Source: Streptomyces sp. NBC_00247
GTDB lineage: Bacteria; Actinomycetota; Actinomycetes; Streptomycetales; Streptomycetaceae
DNA: 64,000 nt
NCBI RefSeq assembly: GCF_036188265.1
Contig: NZ_CP108093.1
Location: 1,612,001 to 1,676,000, forward strand
Direction: 5' to 3'
Made by a program: the position numbers and the translations under genes. Positions 19,851-29,067 of this stretch are shown piece by piece; within the stretch, counting starts at the first letter, position 1, and every line of letters starts with the position of its first letter. The notes below the pieces were generated by a model. The model searched no databases. It saw only the letters and a program-made list of their open reading frames with translations, and was not told where the DNA came from.

Positions 19851-19883
19851 AAGTGGCGCATACGAAACAGATCGCCACCACTT
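19851..19883. repeat. Inverted repeat in glcP promoter region
   Basis: AAGTGG (19851-19856) and CCACTT (19878-19883) flank 21 bp in the 208-bp gap upstream of glcP. It may be an operator; spacing is wider than usual. Confidence 0.3.
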
Positions 19884-20006
19884 GAATACGCAGGGGATGC
19901 GTCGGGGTTCGTCCGTTCATTCGTCGAATTCGGGCGCGTACGAGAGTCCACGCCTACCCGGGCCCCTTCCATTCACGTGAAGCAGCCCGGGGAATTACGT
20001 GAAGAT

Positions 20007-23000
20007 TCAGCGAAGGCGCTGACTGATGACTTTCGATACACCGTCACCCTGCATGGAAACCCCGTACAGAGCGTCGGCGACCTCCATCGTCCGCTTCTGG
20101 TGCGTGATCACGATCAGCTGGGAGCTCTCCTGGAGCTCTTCCATGATCCGGATGAGCCGCTGCAGGTTGGTGTCGTCGAGGGCCGCCTCCACCTCGTCCA
20201 TCACGTAGAACGGGCTCGGCCTCGCCTTGAAGATGGCGACCAGCAGCGCCACCGCCGTCAGGGACCGCTCACCGCCGGACAGCAGCGACAGACGCTTCAC
20301 CTTCTTCCCCGGCGGGCGCGCCTCCACGTCCACGCCGGTGGTGAGCATGTGCTCCGGGTCCGTGAGGATCAGCCGTCCGTCGCCACCGGGGAACAGCCGG
20401 GAGAAGACGCCCTCGAACTCGCGGGCGGTGTCGTGGTACGCCTCGGTGAAGACCCGCTCGACCCGCTCGTCGACCTCCTTGACGACCTGGAGGAGGTCGG
20501 CCCTGGTCTTCCGCAGGTCGTCGAGCTGCTCGGCGAGGAACTGGTGGCGCTCCTCCAGCGCGGAGAACTCCTCCAACGCGAGCGGATTCACCTTTCCGAG
20601 TTGCTGGTACGCCCGTTCGGCCGACTTCAGCCGCTTCTCCTGCTCGGCCCGCACGAAGGGCCGGGGCTGGTTGCGCGGGTGCTCCGGGTCCTCGGGCAGT
20701 TCCTCTCCCTCGGCCGGGAGCGACGGGGGGACGGGACGGCCGGGGCCGTATTCGGCGACCAGGGCCGCCGGCTCGACGCCCAGCTCCTCCAGCGCCTTCG
20801 CCTCCACCTGCTCCACGCGCATCCGCTTCTCGGCGCCCAGCACCTCGCCCCGGTGGACCGAGTCGGTGAGCTTGTCCAGCTCCCCCTTGAGGTCCCGGCC
20901 GTCGGCGCGGGCGGCGGAGAGTGCGTTCTCCCCCTCCGCCTTCGCCGCCTCGGCAGCCGCGCGCTCCTCCCCGGCCCGTACGACGGACACCTCGACGTGC
21001 GCGAGCAGCTGCCGGGCGCCGTGGGCGACCGCGGCGGCCACCGACGCCTCGTGGCGCAGCCGGGCGCGGCGCTGCTCGGCGCGGGCGCGGGCGTCGCGCT
21101 CGGCCCTGGCCCCCCGGTCGAGGGATTCGGCCCGTCCCGCGAGGCCCTTCACCCGCTCCTCGTGGGTACGGACCTGGAGGCGGGCCTCCATCTCGGTCTG
21201 GCGGGCGTTGGCCCCGTCCGCCGCGAGCCGGTCGCGCCGCCCGGTGTCCGGTTCCTCCTCCAGGGGCGTCTCCTCGGCGACCAGCAGCCGTTCGGCCAGC
21301 ACCTCGGCCTCTTCGGTGGCGCGTTCCAGCGCCTCCTGCGCGCGGGCGGCCGAGGCCGCGGTCCGTTCGGCCTCGCCCGCCGCTCCTCTCGCCTGTCCGG
21401 CGAGCCGGCCGAGTTGCTGGGCGACCTGGGACTTGTCCCGGTCCGCCGTCCTACGACGCTCCTCCAGCGACTCCACGCGGGCGGAGGCTTCCTTGCGGCG
21501 CTCGCCGGCGAGCCGCTGGGCCTCGGCGAGTTCCTCGCAGCGCACGACGAGGGAGGCCAGCTCGGCGGCGGCCTCGTCGACGGATGCCTGCACCTCCAGC
21601 AGGCTGGGTGCCCCGGCCGAGCCGCCGTGCGCGAAGTGGGCGGAGAGCACGTCGCCCTCGTCGGTGACGGCGGTGAGTCCCGGTTCGGCGGCGACGAGCC
21701 GTTCGGCGTCCTCCAGGGTGGGCACCACGACCATGTCCCGGGTCAGCGCCCGCACGGCCTCCATGAGTCCGCCCGGCGCGCGGACGAGCACGGCGACCGG
21801 CCGGCCGGTGCCGGTACGGACTCCCGTGGGGGCGTCGCGCGTCCCCGAAGCCGTACCGGCCGGCTCACCGGCGGACACGGACACCGGGGCGGGCGACTCG
21901 GCGGCGGGCGACTCGGCGGCGACCGCCGGCGGGTGTACCGCGGCAGGGCGCCCGGCCGTGTGGCCGCCGCCCTGCGCCGGTACCCGCCCGGGGTCTTCGG
22001 CCGGGCTGCCGAGGGGCCCCGGACCGCCGAGAAGCTCCGTACCTCCGAGCGGCTCCGTACCTCCGAGCAGCAGCGCGGCGCGGCCCGCGTCCTCGGCGCG
22101 GAGCAGCCGGATCGCTTCGGCGGCCGTCGCGGTCCCGGTCACCGCGACGGCGTCGGCCGCCGCTCCGAGCGCGGCGGCCACCGCCACCTCGTAGCCGGGC
22201 TCGACGTCGAGGAGGCGGGCGGCCGGGCCGAGCAGTCCGGCCAGCCGGTCCCCGGCGCCGAGCAGGACGCCCGTACCGTCCTTGCGGCGCAGCCCGAGCG
22301 CGAGGGCGTCGTGGCGGGCGGCGGTGGCGGCCCGGCCGCGCTCCGCCGCGGTCGCGGCGTCCCGTGCGGCGCCGTGGGCGGCCTGTGCCTCGGCCAGGTC
22401 CCGCCGCGCGTCCGCGTGCTCTTCGGCCAACCGGGCGTCGTCCGCGTCGAGTCCGTCGACTTCGGCCTTGAGCTGCTCGTACTCCTCCTGCGCGGCGGCG
22501 GCACGCTCCCTCGCCCCGTCCCGGGAGTCGGCGAGGCGGTCGATCTCGGCCTGGGCGGCGGCGGCCCGGCCGCGCGCGGCGTTGACCTGGCCGCCGAGCC
22601 GGGCGAGCCCTTCCCTGCGGTCCGCGAGAGCCCGCGCGGCATCCTTGAGGCGTCGTTCCTCGGCCGCCAGTTCGCGTTCCAGCTCGGCCCGGTGGGCGGC
22701 GGTGTCCTCCCGTGCGTGTTCCGCGGCTTCCAGCGCGGCGGTCAGCTCCGCCTCCTGCTCGCGGATCCGGGCGGCTTCGCGTTCCATCTCCTCGGGGTCC
22801 CGGCCGCGGCGCTCCTCCTCGGGTACGGCGGCGGCGCTCTTCACCCGGGCATCGGCGAGCGAGATCGTGCCCCTGACCCGTTCGGCCAGTTGCGACAGCT
22901 CGTACCAGCTCTGCTGGGCCCGCTGGAGGCGCGGGGCGAGCCGGCGGACCTCGCCCTCCAGCTCGGCCTCCCGGGCCAGGGCCTCCTTCAGGCGCGCTTC

Positions 23001-23774
23001 GGCGGATTCCTTGCGGCGTTTCGCCTCGGCCTCGTCGGCGATCTCCTCACGCAACGCGTCCCGCAGGGTCACCAGGTCGTCGGCGAGCAGGCGCAGCCGC
23101 GCGTCGCGCAGATCCGCCTGGATCACCGCGGCCCGCCGGGCGACGGCCGCCTGCCGGCCGAGCGGCTTGAGCTGTCGGCGGAGTTCCTCGGTGAGGTCCT
23201 GGACGCGGGCCAGGTTGGCACCCATCGCGTCGAGTTTCCGCAGCGCCTTCTCCTTGCGCCTGCGGTGCTTGAGGACGCCGGCGGCCTCCTCGATGAACGC
23301 CCGGCGGCCCATCGGATCGGCGTGCAGGACGGAGTCCAACTGCCCCTGCCCGACGATGACATGCATCTCGCGCCCGATGCCCGAGTCGGAGAGGAGCTCC
23401 TGGATGTCGAGCAGCCGGCAGGTGTCTCCGTTGATCTGGTACTCGCTGCCGCCGTTGCGGAACATGATCCGGGTGATCGTCACCTCGGCGTACTCGATGG
23501 GCAGCGCGCCGTCCGAGTTGTCGATGGTCAGCGAGACCTCGGCGCGGCCGAGCGGCGGGCGCCCGGTCGTCCCGGCGAAGATGACGTCCTCCATCTTGCC
23601 GCCGCGCAGGGACTTGGCCCCCTGTTCCCCCATGACCCAGGAGAGCGCGTCCACCACATTGGACTTGCCCGATCCGTTGGGACCGACGACGCAGGTGATC
23701 CCCGGTTCGAAGCGCAGCGTGGTGGCGGAGGCGAACGACTTGAAACCACGCAGGGTCAGGGCCTTGAGATGCAC
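20007..23774 (-). CDS. smc: Chromosome segregation ATPase SMC
   Basis: Condensin subunit that organises and segregates chromosomes, important at sporulation septation. In order: N-terminal Walker A (GPNGSGKSNVVDAL), long coiled coil, hinge, returning coiled coil, C-terminal signature LSGGERSLTAVALLV and Walker B FYVMDEVEAALDD. At 1255 residues it is about 70 longer than I recall for S. coelicolor SMC. The excess is a Pro/Ala/Gly-rich stretch of about 90 residues within the hinge (residues about 570-660), starting with short repeats LGGTEPLGGTELLGG. GTG at 23774 gives the usual HLKALTLRGFKSF start. Confidence 0.96.
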   Translation of the reverse strand: MHLKALTLRGFKSFASATTLRFEPGITCVVGPNGSGKSNVVDALSWVMGEQGAKSLRGGKMEDVIFAGTTGRPPLGRAEVSLTIDNSDGALPIEYAEVTITRIMFRNGGSEYQINGDTCRLLDIQELLSDSGIGREMHVIVGQGQLDSVLHADPMGRRAFIEEAAGVLKHRRRKEKALRKLDAMGANLARVQDLTEELRRQLKPLGRQAAVARRAAVIQADLRDARLRLLADDLVTLRDALREEIADEAEAKRRKESAEARLKEALAREAELEGEVRRLAPRLQRAQQSWYELSQLAERVRGTISLADARVKSAAAVPEEERRGRDPEEMEREAARIREQEAELTAALEAAEHAREDTAAHRAELERELAAEERRLKDAARALADRREGLARLGGQVNAARGRAAAAQAEIDRLADSRDGARERAAAAQEEYEQLKAEVDGLDADDARLAEEHADARRDLAEAQAAHGAARDAATAAERGRAATAARHDALALGLRRKDGTGVLLGAGDRLAGLLGPAARLLDVEPGYEVAVAAALGAAADAVAVTGTATAAEAIRLLRAEDAGRAALLLGGTEPLGGTELLGGPGPLGSPAEDPGRVPAQGGGHTAGRPAAVHPPAVAAESPAAESPAPVSVSAGEPAGTASGTRDAPTGVRTGTGRPVAVLVRAPGGLMEAVRALTRDMVVVPTLEDAERLVAAEPGLTAVTDEGDVLSAHFAHGGSAGAPSLLEVQASVDEAAAELASLVVRCEELAEAQRLAGERRKEASARVESLEERRRTADRDKSQVAQQLGRLAGQARGAAGEAERTAASAARAQEALERATEEAEVLAERLLVAEETPLEEEPDTGRRDRLAADGANARQTEMEARLQVRTHEERVKGLAGRAESLDRGARAERDARARAEQRRARLRHEASVAAAVAHGARQLLAHVEVSVVRAGEERAAAEAAKAEGENALSAARADGRDLKGELDKLTDSVHRGEVLGAEKRMRVEQVEAKALEELGVEPAALVAEYGPGRPVPPSLPAEGEELPEDPEHPRNQPRPFVRAEQEKRLKSAERAYQQLGKVNPLALEEFSALEERHQFLAEQLDDLRKTRADLLQVVKEVDERVERVFTEAYHDTAREFEGVFSRLFPGGDGRLILTDPEHMLTTGVDVEARPPGKKVKRLSLLSGGERSLTAVALLVAIFKARPSPFYVMDEVEAALDDTNLQRLIRIMEELQESSQLIVITHQKRTMEVADALYGVSMQGDGVSKVISQRLR

Positions 23775-23924
23775 GCCGCCGGACTCTACCTTTCGCACAC
23801 GGTTTCACCGCTGAGGGTGCAGGGCACATCTGACGTTAACCGCACCGCTGATCTCCCCTGGGGCAAGGGATGCGGGACGGGGCGTGGGGCAGGGGCGGAC
23901 CCGGTAGCCGGGTTGACGCGAGGG

Positions 23925-23954
23925 GGAAAGAAAGAAGGGACGCCGAAGCGTCCC
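23925..23954 (-). terminator. Intrinsic terminator with U-rich tail
   Basis: On the minus strand GGGACGC-TTCG-GCGTCCC is followed by TTCTTTCTTTC. The stable tetraloop and pyrimidine tail make it one of the most classical terminators here. It ends the small coiled-coil gene upstream and insulates smc. Confidence 0.75.
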
Positions 23955-24161
23955 TGGTGGTGCGTGGAGCAATCGTTCGCGCACGGTCCTGTGGTTCAGG
24001 TCCGCGGATCGTCCCGCGCGGCGACGGATCAGCGGCTTCGGCCGGGACCGCGGGCGATCACGGCGTCCGGTACCGCCGATCCGCGGTGAAGACGATCCAG
24101 AAACGTTCCCGGGCCGCTGAGATGTCTTGCGGGCCCGGCCGGCCCCCTTACGGGCGACCGG

Positions 24162-24371
24162 TCAGGTCAGAGCGGGCTCTGCCTGGGGTACATCGATGTC
24201 GATGCCGTCGAGCAGCGACTGGTGCTGGGCGGCGGCGTTGAGCGCGTCGTTCTCGTCCTGGATCCGTACGAGCTCGGATTCCAGGTCTTGGACGCGCTTC
24301 TGGAGCCGTCGCATCTCGGCGAGGAGTCGCGGGTCGGAACCGCCGACGTAACCGAGAAGCGCCTTTGCCAT
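24162..24371 (-). CDS. Small coiled-coil protein, conserved in Streptomyces
   Basis: A 69-residue protein beginning MAKALLGYVGGSDPRLLAEM, followed by a heptad-like helix (RRLQKRVQDLESELVRIQDEN) and a short acidic tail. No catalytic or DNA-binding motif is seen. ATG at 24371 has GAGGACC upstream. I recall close homologues at this position in other Streptomyces, but no function. It stands alone between acylphosphatase and smc with its own terminator. Confidence 0.75.
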   Translation of the reverse strand: MAKALLGYVGGSDPRLLAEMRRLQKRVQDLESELVRIQDENDALNAAAQHQSLLDGIDIDVPQAEPALT

Positions 24372-24807
24372 GATGGATGGTCCTCCACACTGAGTGACCG
24401 ACCGAAGCGGTGTGGGTCGTGAGGGAATCGCACCCGCGGTGCCCGGCAGTGCTCTTGTCATCACTGCGGTTGCTGCGGAAACAGCCCTGTCGAACAGCTG
24501 AGGTGCGCGGGGATTTCAGAGTCTCACCAAAAAGTTTGACGGTCAACACGATCACACCCCGTGGGCGCCACCATCCCCGGGGCGACCCGTCCGACGATCA
24601 CCCGGCCCGCCGCCGCCGGACGACCGGCGCCCCTCGGCGATCTTGGTCAGCCGGGTAGCTTCGCATGCCCCGCACCCCTTGGCAACACCGGGGCACGCCG
24701 TGACTCCACCGCAGGTCACTCCGGGTGCCGCCGGCCGGTGCGCCCCACGGCGGGGCGTCGCGAGCGCCGCACGGTCGGCCTCCGCGCCCCGGCGCGCGGC
24801 GGGGCGG
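24372..24807. other. Non-coding interval upstream of small coiled-coil gene
   Basis: About 436 bp. On the minus strand TTGACC lies at about 24544 with a weak GACTCT 17 nt on, a possible promoter for the coiled-coil gene with a long leader. No gene is supported in the rest. Confidence 0.3.
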
Positions 24808-25089
24808 TCACCGGATGGCGAATCCGTCGTAGCCGCCGCGCGGGGTGTCCCAGATCTCAGTCACTCCGTCCACGCGTCCGGGCGTGTCGTCCGAGCGCAG
24901 CCACTCCAGCAGACGGTGGCAATTCTCACGTGCTCCCTCGGCGACGACCTGCACCCTGCCGTCGTCCAGATTGAGGGCGAAGCCGGCCAGCCCTCCGATC
25001 TCCAGAGCGTTTGCCCTGGTGAACCAGCGGAACCCTACTTGCTGTACTCGGCCGCGTACCCACACCACGAGTCGTGCGTCTTCACTCAT
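24808..25089 (-). CDS. acyP: Acylphosphatase
   Basis: Small enzyme (93 residues) hydrolysing carboxyl-phosphate bonds such as acetyl-phosphate. The signature [15 protein letters not shown] carries the phosphate-binding loop and catalytic arginine, and [17 protein letters not shown] contains the catalytic asparagine. Full length. Divergent from the CAP-domain gene. Confidence 0.93.
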   Translation of the reverse strand: MSEDARLVVWVRGRVQQVGFRWFTRANALEIGGLAGFALNLDDGRVQVVAEGARENCHRLLEWLRSDDTPGRVDGVTEIWDTPRGGYDGFAIR

Positions 25090-25168
25090 ACCGGAACGCT
25101 AACCGGGCCGAGCCGCCCGAAGCCCCTCGCGGCCCGTCCGTCATGGCGTACAGTCCGGTCGCAATGAG

Positions 25169-25186
25169 CTCACCCGATCGGGTGAG
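25169..25186. promoter_or_regulatory. 18-bp perfect palindrome upstream of CAP gene
   Basis: CTCACCCGATCGGGTGAG is perfectly symmetrical. On the plus strand a -10-like TACAGT is at 25149-25154, which would place the palindrome just downstream of a transcription start for the CAP-domain gene; it also lies upstream of acyP on the other strand. A likely repressor operator. Confidence 0.5.
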
Positions 25187-25254
25187 AACCACGGACACGG
25201 TGACGCTCCCGGGGATCACGGGGGCCGCCGGACGGCACGAGGAAGGCACAGCGC

Positions 25255-26172
25255 ATGGGACGCCACCGACGATCCGCCGCCGCAGGCCCCGCCGCTGACG
25301 AGACCGCCCCGGCGCCTTCCGGCGGACGGCACGGAGGCGCCCGCCGGACGAAGCGCCGGGTGCCTCTGCCGGTGCGCGCCGGGCTGCTGGGGATCTCCGC
25401 CGCCGTGGCGGTGGGCGCCGTCGCGGCCGCGTCCGGGATGCTCCCGGGCGGCGAGACGTACGGCCTGAGCGACAGCTCGCACGCCGACCGCGCCGACTCC
25501 GCCGGCGCCCCGGACCTGCTCACGCAGGGCACCGCGAGCGCCGACGCGACGGACCGTGCGGCGTCCCCCACCCCGGCGAGCCGGGGCAGCGAGCGCCCCG
25601 GGGCACCCTCGGAGCCGGCCTCCGCCACCCCCTCCGCGTCCCCCACGGAGAAGACCGCCAGCCCGACGCCGTCCGCCACCCCCTCGGTGACGAAGACGAC
25701 CGCCGCGCCCGCTCCGGCGAAGTCCACCGCAGCCGCGGCGGCACCGGCACCCACATCGGCCGCGCCGAAGACCGAGGCGCCCGCGACGTCCGCGGTCGCT
25801 TCCGCCCGGACCGCCGTACTGGACCTGGTGAACCAGGAACGGTCGAAGGCCGGCTGCAGCCCGGTGACGCTCAGCTCCTCGCTGACCTCGCTGGCCCAGA
25901 GCTTCAGCCAGGACATGGCGGCCCGTGACTTCTTCGATCACACCGACCCGGACGGCGACACTCCCTGGGACCGCGCGGCGGCGGCCGGGATCACCAACCT
26001 CGGCGGGGAGAACATCGCCCGCGGCCAAGCCGACGCACAGGCCGTGATGGACAGCTGGATGAACAGCGAAGGCCACCGAGCAAACATTCTCAACTGCGAT
26101 TACACGACCCTGGGTGTCGGCGTCCACATCGCCGACGGCGGCCCCTGGTGGACGCAGGACTTCGGCTTCTGA
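25255..26172 (+). CDS. Exported CAP (SCP/PR1)-domain protein
   Basis: A 305-residue protein. A basic N-terminus precedes one membrane segment (about residues 42-60, likely anchor or uncleaved signal), then a long Ala/Ser/Thr/Pro-rich linker to about residue 180, then a CAP domain: VLDLVNQERSKAGCSPV, AQSFSQDMAARDFFDHTDP, GENIARGQADAQAVMDSWM and GHRANILNCDYTTLGVG, with the two histidines and glutamate of the CAP cavity. Similar to YkwD-type proteins of Gram-positive bacteria; function unproven. ATG at 25255 has GAGGAAGG upstream. Confidence 0.85.
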   Translation: MGRHRRSAAAGPAADETAPAPSGGRHGGARRTKRRVPLPVRAGLLGISAAVAVGAVAAASGMLPGGETYGLSDSSHADRADSAGAPDLLTQGTASADATDRAASPTPASRGSERPGAPSEPASATPSASPTEKTASPTPSATPSVTKTTAAPAPAKSTAAAAAPAPTSAAPKTEAPATSAVASARTAVLDLVNQERSKAGCSPVTLSSSLTSLAQSFSQDMAARDFFDHTDPDGDTPWDRAAAAGITNLGGENIARGQADAQAVMDSWMNSEGHRANILNCDYTTLGVGVHIADGGPWWTQDFGF

Positions 26173-26201
26173 CCGGGACGGTTCCGGTCGCTCCGACAGG
26201 C

Positions 26202-26234
26202 GTGCGGCGCTTCCCGGTCCGGGGGGCGCCGCAC
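26202..26234. terminator. Hairpin between convergent CAP and mutM genes
   Basis: GTGCGGCGC (26202-26210) pairs with GCGCCGCAC (26226-26234), with an inner CCCGG/CCGGG extension. Bidirectional position. Confidence 0.6.
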
Positions 26235-26278
26235 TCGCCTTCGGCTCCGGCATCCCCGCTCAGCGCCCCGGCGCCCCC

Positions 26279-27136
26279 TCACCGTGCCCGCGGCGCCCGC
26301 TGGCAGTTCGGGCAGAAGTAGCTGGAGCGGTTCATCCAGGGGCGACGGCGCATCGGGGTGCCGCAGCGGTGGCAGGGCTCGCCCTCGCGGCCGTAGGCGT
26401 CGAGCGAACGGTCGAAGTAGCCCGATTCGCCGTTCACGTTGACGTACAGGCTGTCGAAGCTCGTGCCGCCCTGGGCGAGCGCCGCGTTCATCACGTCCCG
26501 GACGTGGCCGAGCAGTTCGGCGGACTTCGGGCGGGTGAGGGTGGCGGTGGGCCGGTCGTAGTGGAGCTTCGCGCGCCAGAGCGCCTCGTCCGCGTAGATG
26601 TTGCCCACCCCGCTGATCAGCGACTGGTCGAGCAGGGCACGCTTGACCGTCGTCCGGCGCAGGCGCAGCGCGGTGTGGAAAGCCGCGTCGTCGAAGGCGG
26701 GGTCGAGGGGATCGCGGGCGATGTGCGCGATGACGTCGGGGAGCCCGTCCGCAGCGGTGGCGTGCAGCGAGAGCCCGCCGAAGGTGCGCTGGTCGACGAA
26801 GCGGAGATCGGTACCGAGCGTGTCGGCGAAGCGCATCCTGATCCGCAGGTGCTTTTCGGCCGGGGCGTCGTCGGGCCGCACCAGCAGCTGGCCGCTCATG
26901 CCGAGGTGGCCGAGGAGGGCGATGGACGCGTCCTCCAGCGGGATCCACAGGTACTTGCCGCGCCGCGTCGCCGTTCCCAGGCGCATGCCGCGCAGCCGGG
27001 CGGCGAAGTCGACCCCGCCCGCGAGGTGGCGTCGCACCGAGCGCGGGTGCAGGACCTCCACCTCGGAGACGGTCCGGCCGGTGACCCAGCGCTCCAGACC
27101 TCTGCGTACGACTTCGACCTCGGGCAGCTCGGGCAC
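26279..27136 (-). CDS. mutM: Formamidopyrimidine-DNA glycosylase
   Basis: Base-excision repair glycosylase/AP lyase that removes 8-oxoguanine. The 285-residue protein starts [17 protein letters not shown] after the removed initiator, with Pro2 as the catalytic amine and Glu3 as general acid; GHLGMSGQL, the helix-two-turn-helix [14 protein letters not shown], and the C-terminal zinc finger with two CxxC pairs (CHRCG and CPNCQ) are complete. GTG start at 27136. Follows rnc, as in other actinobacteria. Confidence 0.95.
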   Translation of the reverse strand: MPELPEVEVVRRGLERWVTGRTVSEVEVLHPRSVRRHLAGGVDFAARLRGMRLGTATRRGKYLWIPLEDASIALLGHLGMSGQLLVRPDDAPAEKHLRIRMRFADTLGTDLRFVDQRTFGGLSLHATAADGLPDVIAHIARDPLDPAFDDAAFHTALRLRRTTVKRALLDQSLISGVGNIYADEALWRAKLHYDRPTATLTRPKSAELLGHVRDVMNAALAQGGTSFDSLYVNVNGESGYFDRSLDAYGREGEPCHRCGTPMRRRPWMNRSSYFCPNCQRAPRAR

Positions 27137-27177
27137 GGTGACGCTCCTCCAGGGGCACCAGGGGTACGGGAAACGCA

Positions 27178-27212
27178 GCGACCCCCCGGCGCGCAGGGCA
27201 CCGGGGGGTCGC
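27178..27212 (-). terminator. 12-bp hairpin between rnc and mutM
   Basis: GCGACCCCCCGG (27178-27189) pairs perfectly with 27201-27212 around an 11-nt loop, 9 nt after the rnc stop. Confidence 0.6.
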
Positions 27213-27220
27213 GAACGGGG

Positions 27221-28045
27221 TCAGGCCGGAGAAACGTCCGTGTTCGGCGGGGGTTCGGCAGAGGTGTCGGCGGCCCCTGCGTCGATCGCGGACTTCTCCG
27301 CGGTCGCCCTCACTTCGGCGGCGGCGCTGATCTCGCGCCAGGCGGACTCGGCCGCCTGCTGCTCCGCTTCCTTCTTGCTACGACCGGTGCCGGTGCCGTA
27401 CGAGACACCACCGACGCGAGCGGCAGCAGTGAAGATCTTCTCGTGGTCCGGGCCGGTCTCCGTGACGAGGTACTCGGGGACTCCGAGACCCTCGCTCGCG
27501 GTGAGCTCCTGGAGACTGGTCTTCCAGTCCAGGCCGGCGCCGAGGTTCGAGGACCGGTCGATGAGCGGGTCGAAAAGCCGGTGGACCAGCTCCGAGGCCG
27601 CGTCGAGGCCCTGATCGAGATAGACCGCGCCGATCACCGCTTCAAGGGTGTCGGCGAGGATGGAAGCCTTGTCCCGGCCACCCGTGCCCTCTTCACCACG
27701 GCCGAGCCGGATGAAGGAACCGAGTTCGAGGCCGCGGCCCACTTCCGCGAGTGCACGCGAGTTGACCACCGCGGCCCGCAACTTGGCCAGCTGGCCTTCG
27801 GGCAGGTCGGGGTGGGTCCGGTACAGCGTGTCCGTGACCACCAGGCCGAGCACCGAATCCCCGAGGAATTCGAGCCGCTCGTTGGTGGGCAGACCGCCGT
27901 TCTCGTACGCGAACGAGCGGTGGGTCAGCGCACGCACCAGAAGGGCGGACTCAAGGTGATACCCGAGCCGCCCTTCCAGAAGCGTGTGGGACGAGGCTGT
28001 GTTGACGTTGTCTGCCTGCTTCTTGGCGTGGGACAACTCAGACAT
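27221..28045 (-). CDS. rnc: Ribonuclease III
   Basis: Double-strand-specific endoribonuclease for rRNA and mRNA processing; in S. coelicolor the orthologue is AbsB, a global regulator of antibiotic production. The 274-residue protein carries the signature [16 protein letters not shown] and the second acidic site [15 protein letters not shown], then a dsRBD with [19 protein letters not shown] and [16 protein letters not shown]. The C-terminal 30 residues are an Ala-rich tail. ATG at 28045. Confidence 0.95.
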   Translation of the reverse strand: MSELSHAKKQADNVNTASSHTLLEGRLGYHLESALLVRALTHRSFAYENGGLPTNERLEFLGDSVLGLVVTDTLYRTHPDLPEGQLAKLRAAVVNSRALAEVGRGLELGSFIRLGRGEEGTGGRDKASILADTLEAVIGAVYLDQGLDAASELVHRLFDPLIDRSSNLGAGLDWKTSLQELTASEGLGVPEYLVTETGPDHEKIFTAAARVGGVSYGTGTGRSKKEAEQQAAESAWREISAAAEVRATAEKSAIDAGAADTSAEPPPNTDVSPA

Positions 28046-28064
28046 CGTGCCTCTCACCAGCCAC

Positions 28065-28238
28065 TCAGACTTCGAGGACCTGGCGCTTGTTGTACGTGCC
28101 GCAGCTCGGGCACGCAATGTGCTGGAGCTTCGGCTCCTGGCAACGCTCGCACGAAACCAGGGTGGGGACCGCAGCCTTCCACTGCGACCGGCGGTGGCGC
28201 GTGTTGCTGCGCGACATCTTCCGCTTCGGAACAGCCAC
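28065..28238 (-). CDS. rpmF: 50S ribosomal protein L32
   Basis: 57-residue ribosomal protein starting [20 protein letters not shown]. Four cysteines (CERCQ and CPSCG) form a zinc ribbon, the C+ form. GTG at 28238 with GGAGAAG upstream. It begins 2 bases after the yceD stop codon, the universal yceD-rpmF pairing. Confidence 0.95.
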   Translation of the reverse strand: MAVPKRKMSRSNTRHRRSQWKAAVPTLVSCERCQEPKLQHIACPSCGTYNKRQVLEV

Positions 28239-28240
28239 GG

Positions 28241-28882
28241 CTACTTCTCCTGCTTCTCGTCGACGCCAGGTTCGGCGCCGCCCATGTTGTCCTTCTCGCC
28301 GTCCTGAACGGTCTCGGCGAGTCCCTGCAATGCCGCCCACCGGGGGTCGGCGGCGTCATGGTGGTGGCCAGGATTCTCGTCCAGCCTGATTCCGCATTCG
28401 GAACACAGACCGGCACAGGTCTCCGTGCACACCGGCTGCATCGGCAGTGCGAGCACTACCGCGTCACGCAGCACCGTTTCGAGGTCGAACAAGCCGTCCT
28501 CAAGGAAAAACTCGTCCTCGTCGTCCTCGGCGTCGTCGGCCGGGTCCGCGATCTTGCTGCGACCCCGGTCGTCGGCGTCAGGGTACGAGAACATTTCCTG
28601 GAAGTCCGCTTCGACCTCGACGGTCAGCGGCTCCAGACACCTTACGCACTCCCCCTCGGCGGTCGCACGGGCGGTGCCTGTGACGAGCACCCCTTCCATG
28701 ACCGATTCGAGGCGGAGGTCCAGCGTCAGCGGTGCGCCTTCCGGCACGCCGATGACGCCGTCGATACCCAGGTCCCTCGGTGCTTCCACCGAGCGGGTCA
28801 GCCGCTTCAGGGCACCGGGACGCCGACCCAGCTCGTGCGTATCGAACACGAGAGGATTGCGGTGGTCGAGGTGGCCGTTCAG
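28241..28882 (-). CDS. yceD: YceD/DUF177 family protein, apparent CTG start
   Basis: DUF177 proteins affect 23S rRNA metabolism and lie upstream of rpmF in most bacteria. The 213-residue protein has the DUF177 core ([20 protein letters not shown] and CVRCLEP) and a cysteine pair near the C-terminus ([12 protein letters not shown]). The first downstream canonical start is GTG at 28849, but the family residues [19 protein letters not shown] begin before it. An AGGAG lies exactly 5 nt before CTG at 28882, and a TGA stop closes the frame 24 nt further upstream with no ATG, GTG or TTG between. CTG initiation is therefore inferred. Confidence 0.88.
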   Translation of the reverse strand: MNGHLDHRNPLVFDTHELGRRPGALKRLTRSVEAPRDLGIDGVIGVPEGAPLTLDLRLESVMEGVLVTGTARATAEGECVRCLEPLTVEVEADFQEMFSYPDADDRGRSKIADPADDAEDDEDEFFLEDGLFDLETVLRDAVVLALPMQPVCTETCAGLCSECGIRLDENPGHHHDAADPRWAALQGLAETVQDGEKDNMGGAEPGVDEKQEK

Positions 28883-29067
28883 GGCTGCTCCTGCTTTCGG
28901 GATTCATGTGCATCGCACTGCGTCGGGAGGGGCCGGCCCGTTCCGGAGTCGAAACGGGCAGCCGGGATCGGCGGAGATACGCGCGACCGAGGAGCCAGGA
29001 TACTTGACGTACCGCCCAGCACCCAATCCGGACCGGTCGGGGCCGGTGGGGGCCGTGCGGCGCCCGG

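Noticed and set aside
19836-24089. 1417-codon open frame on the plus strand opposite smc
   Set aside because: It is antisense to a well-recognised SMC gene; its product is low-complexity without family motifs, an expected shadow in very high-GC DNA.
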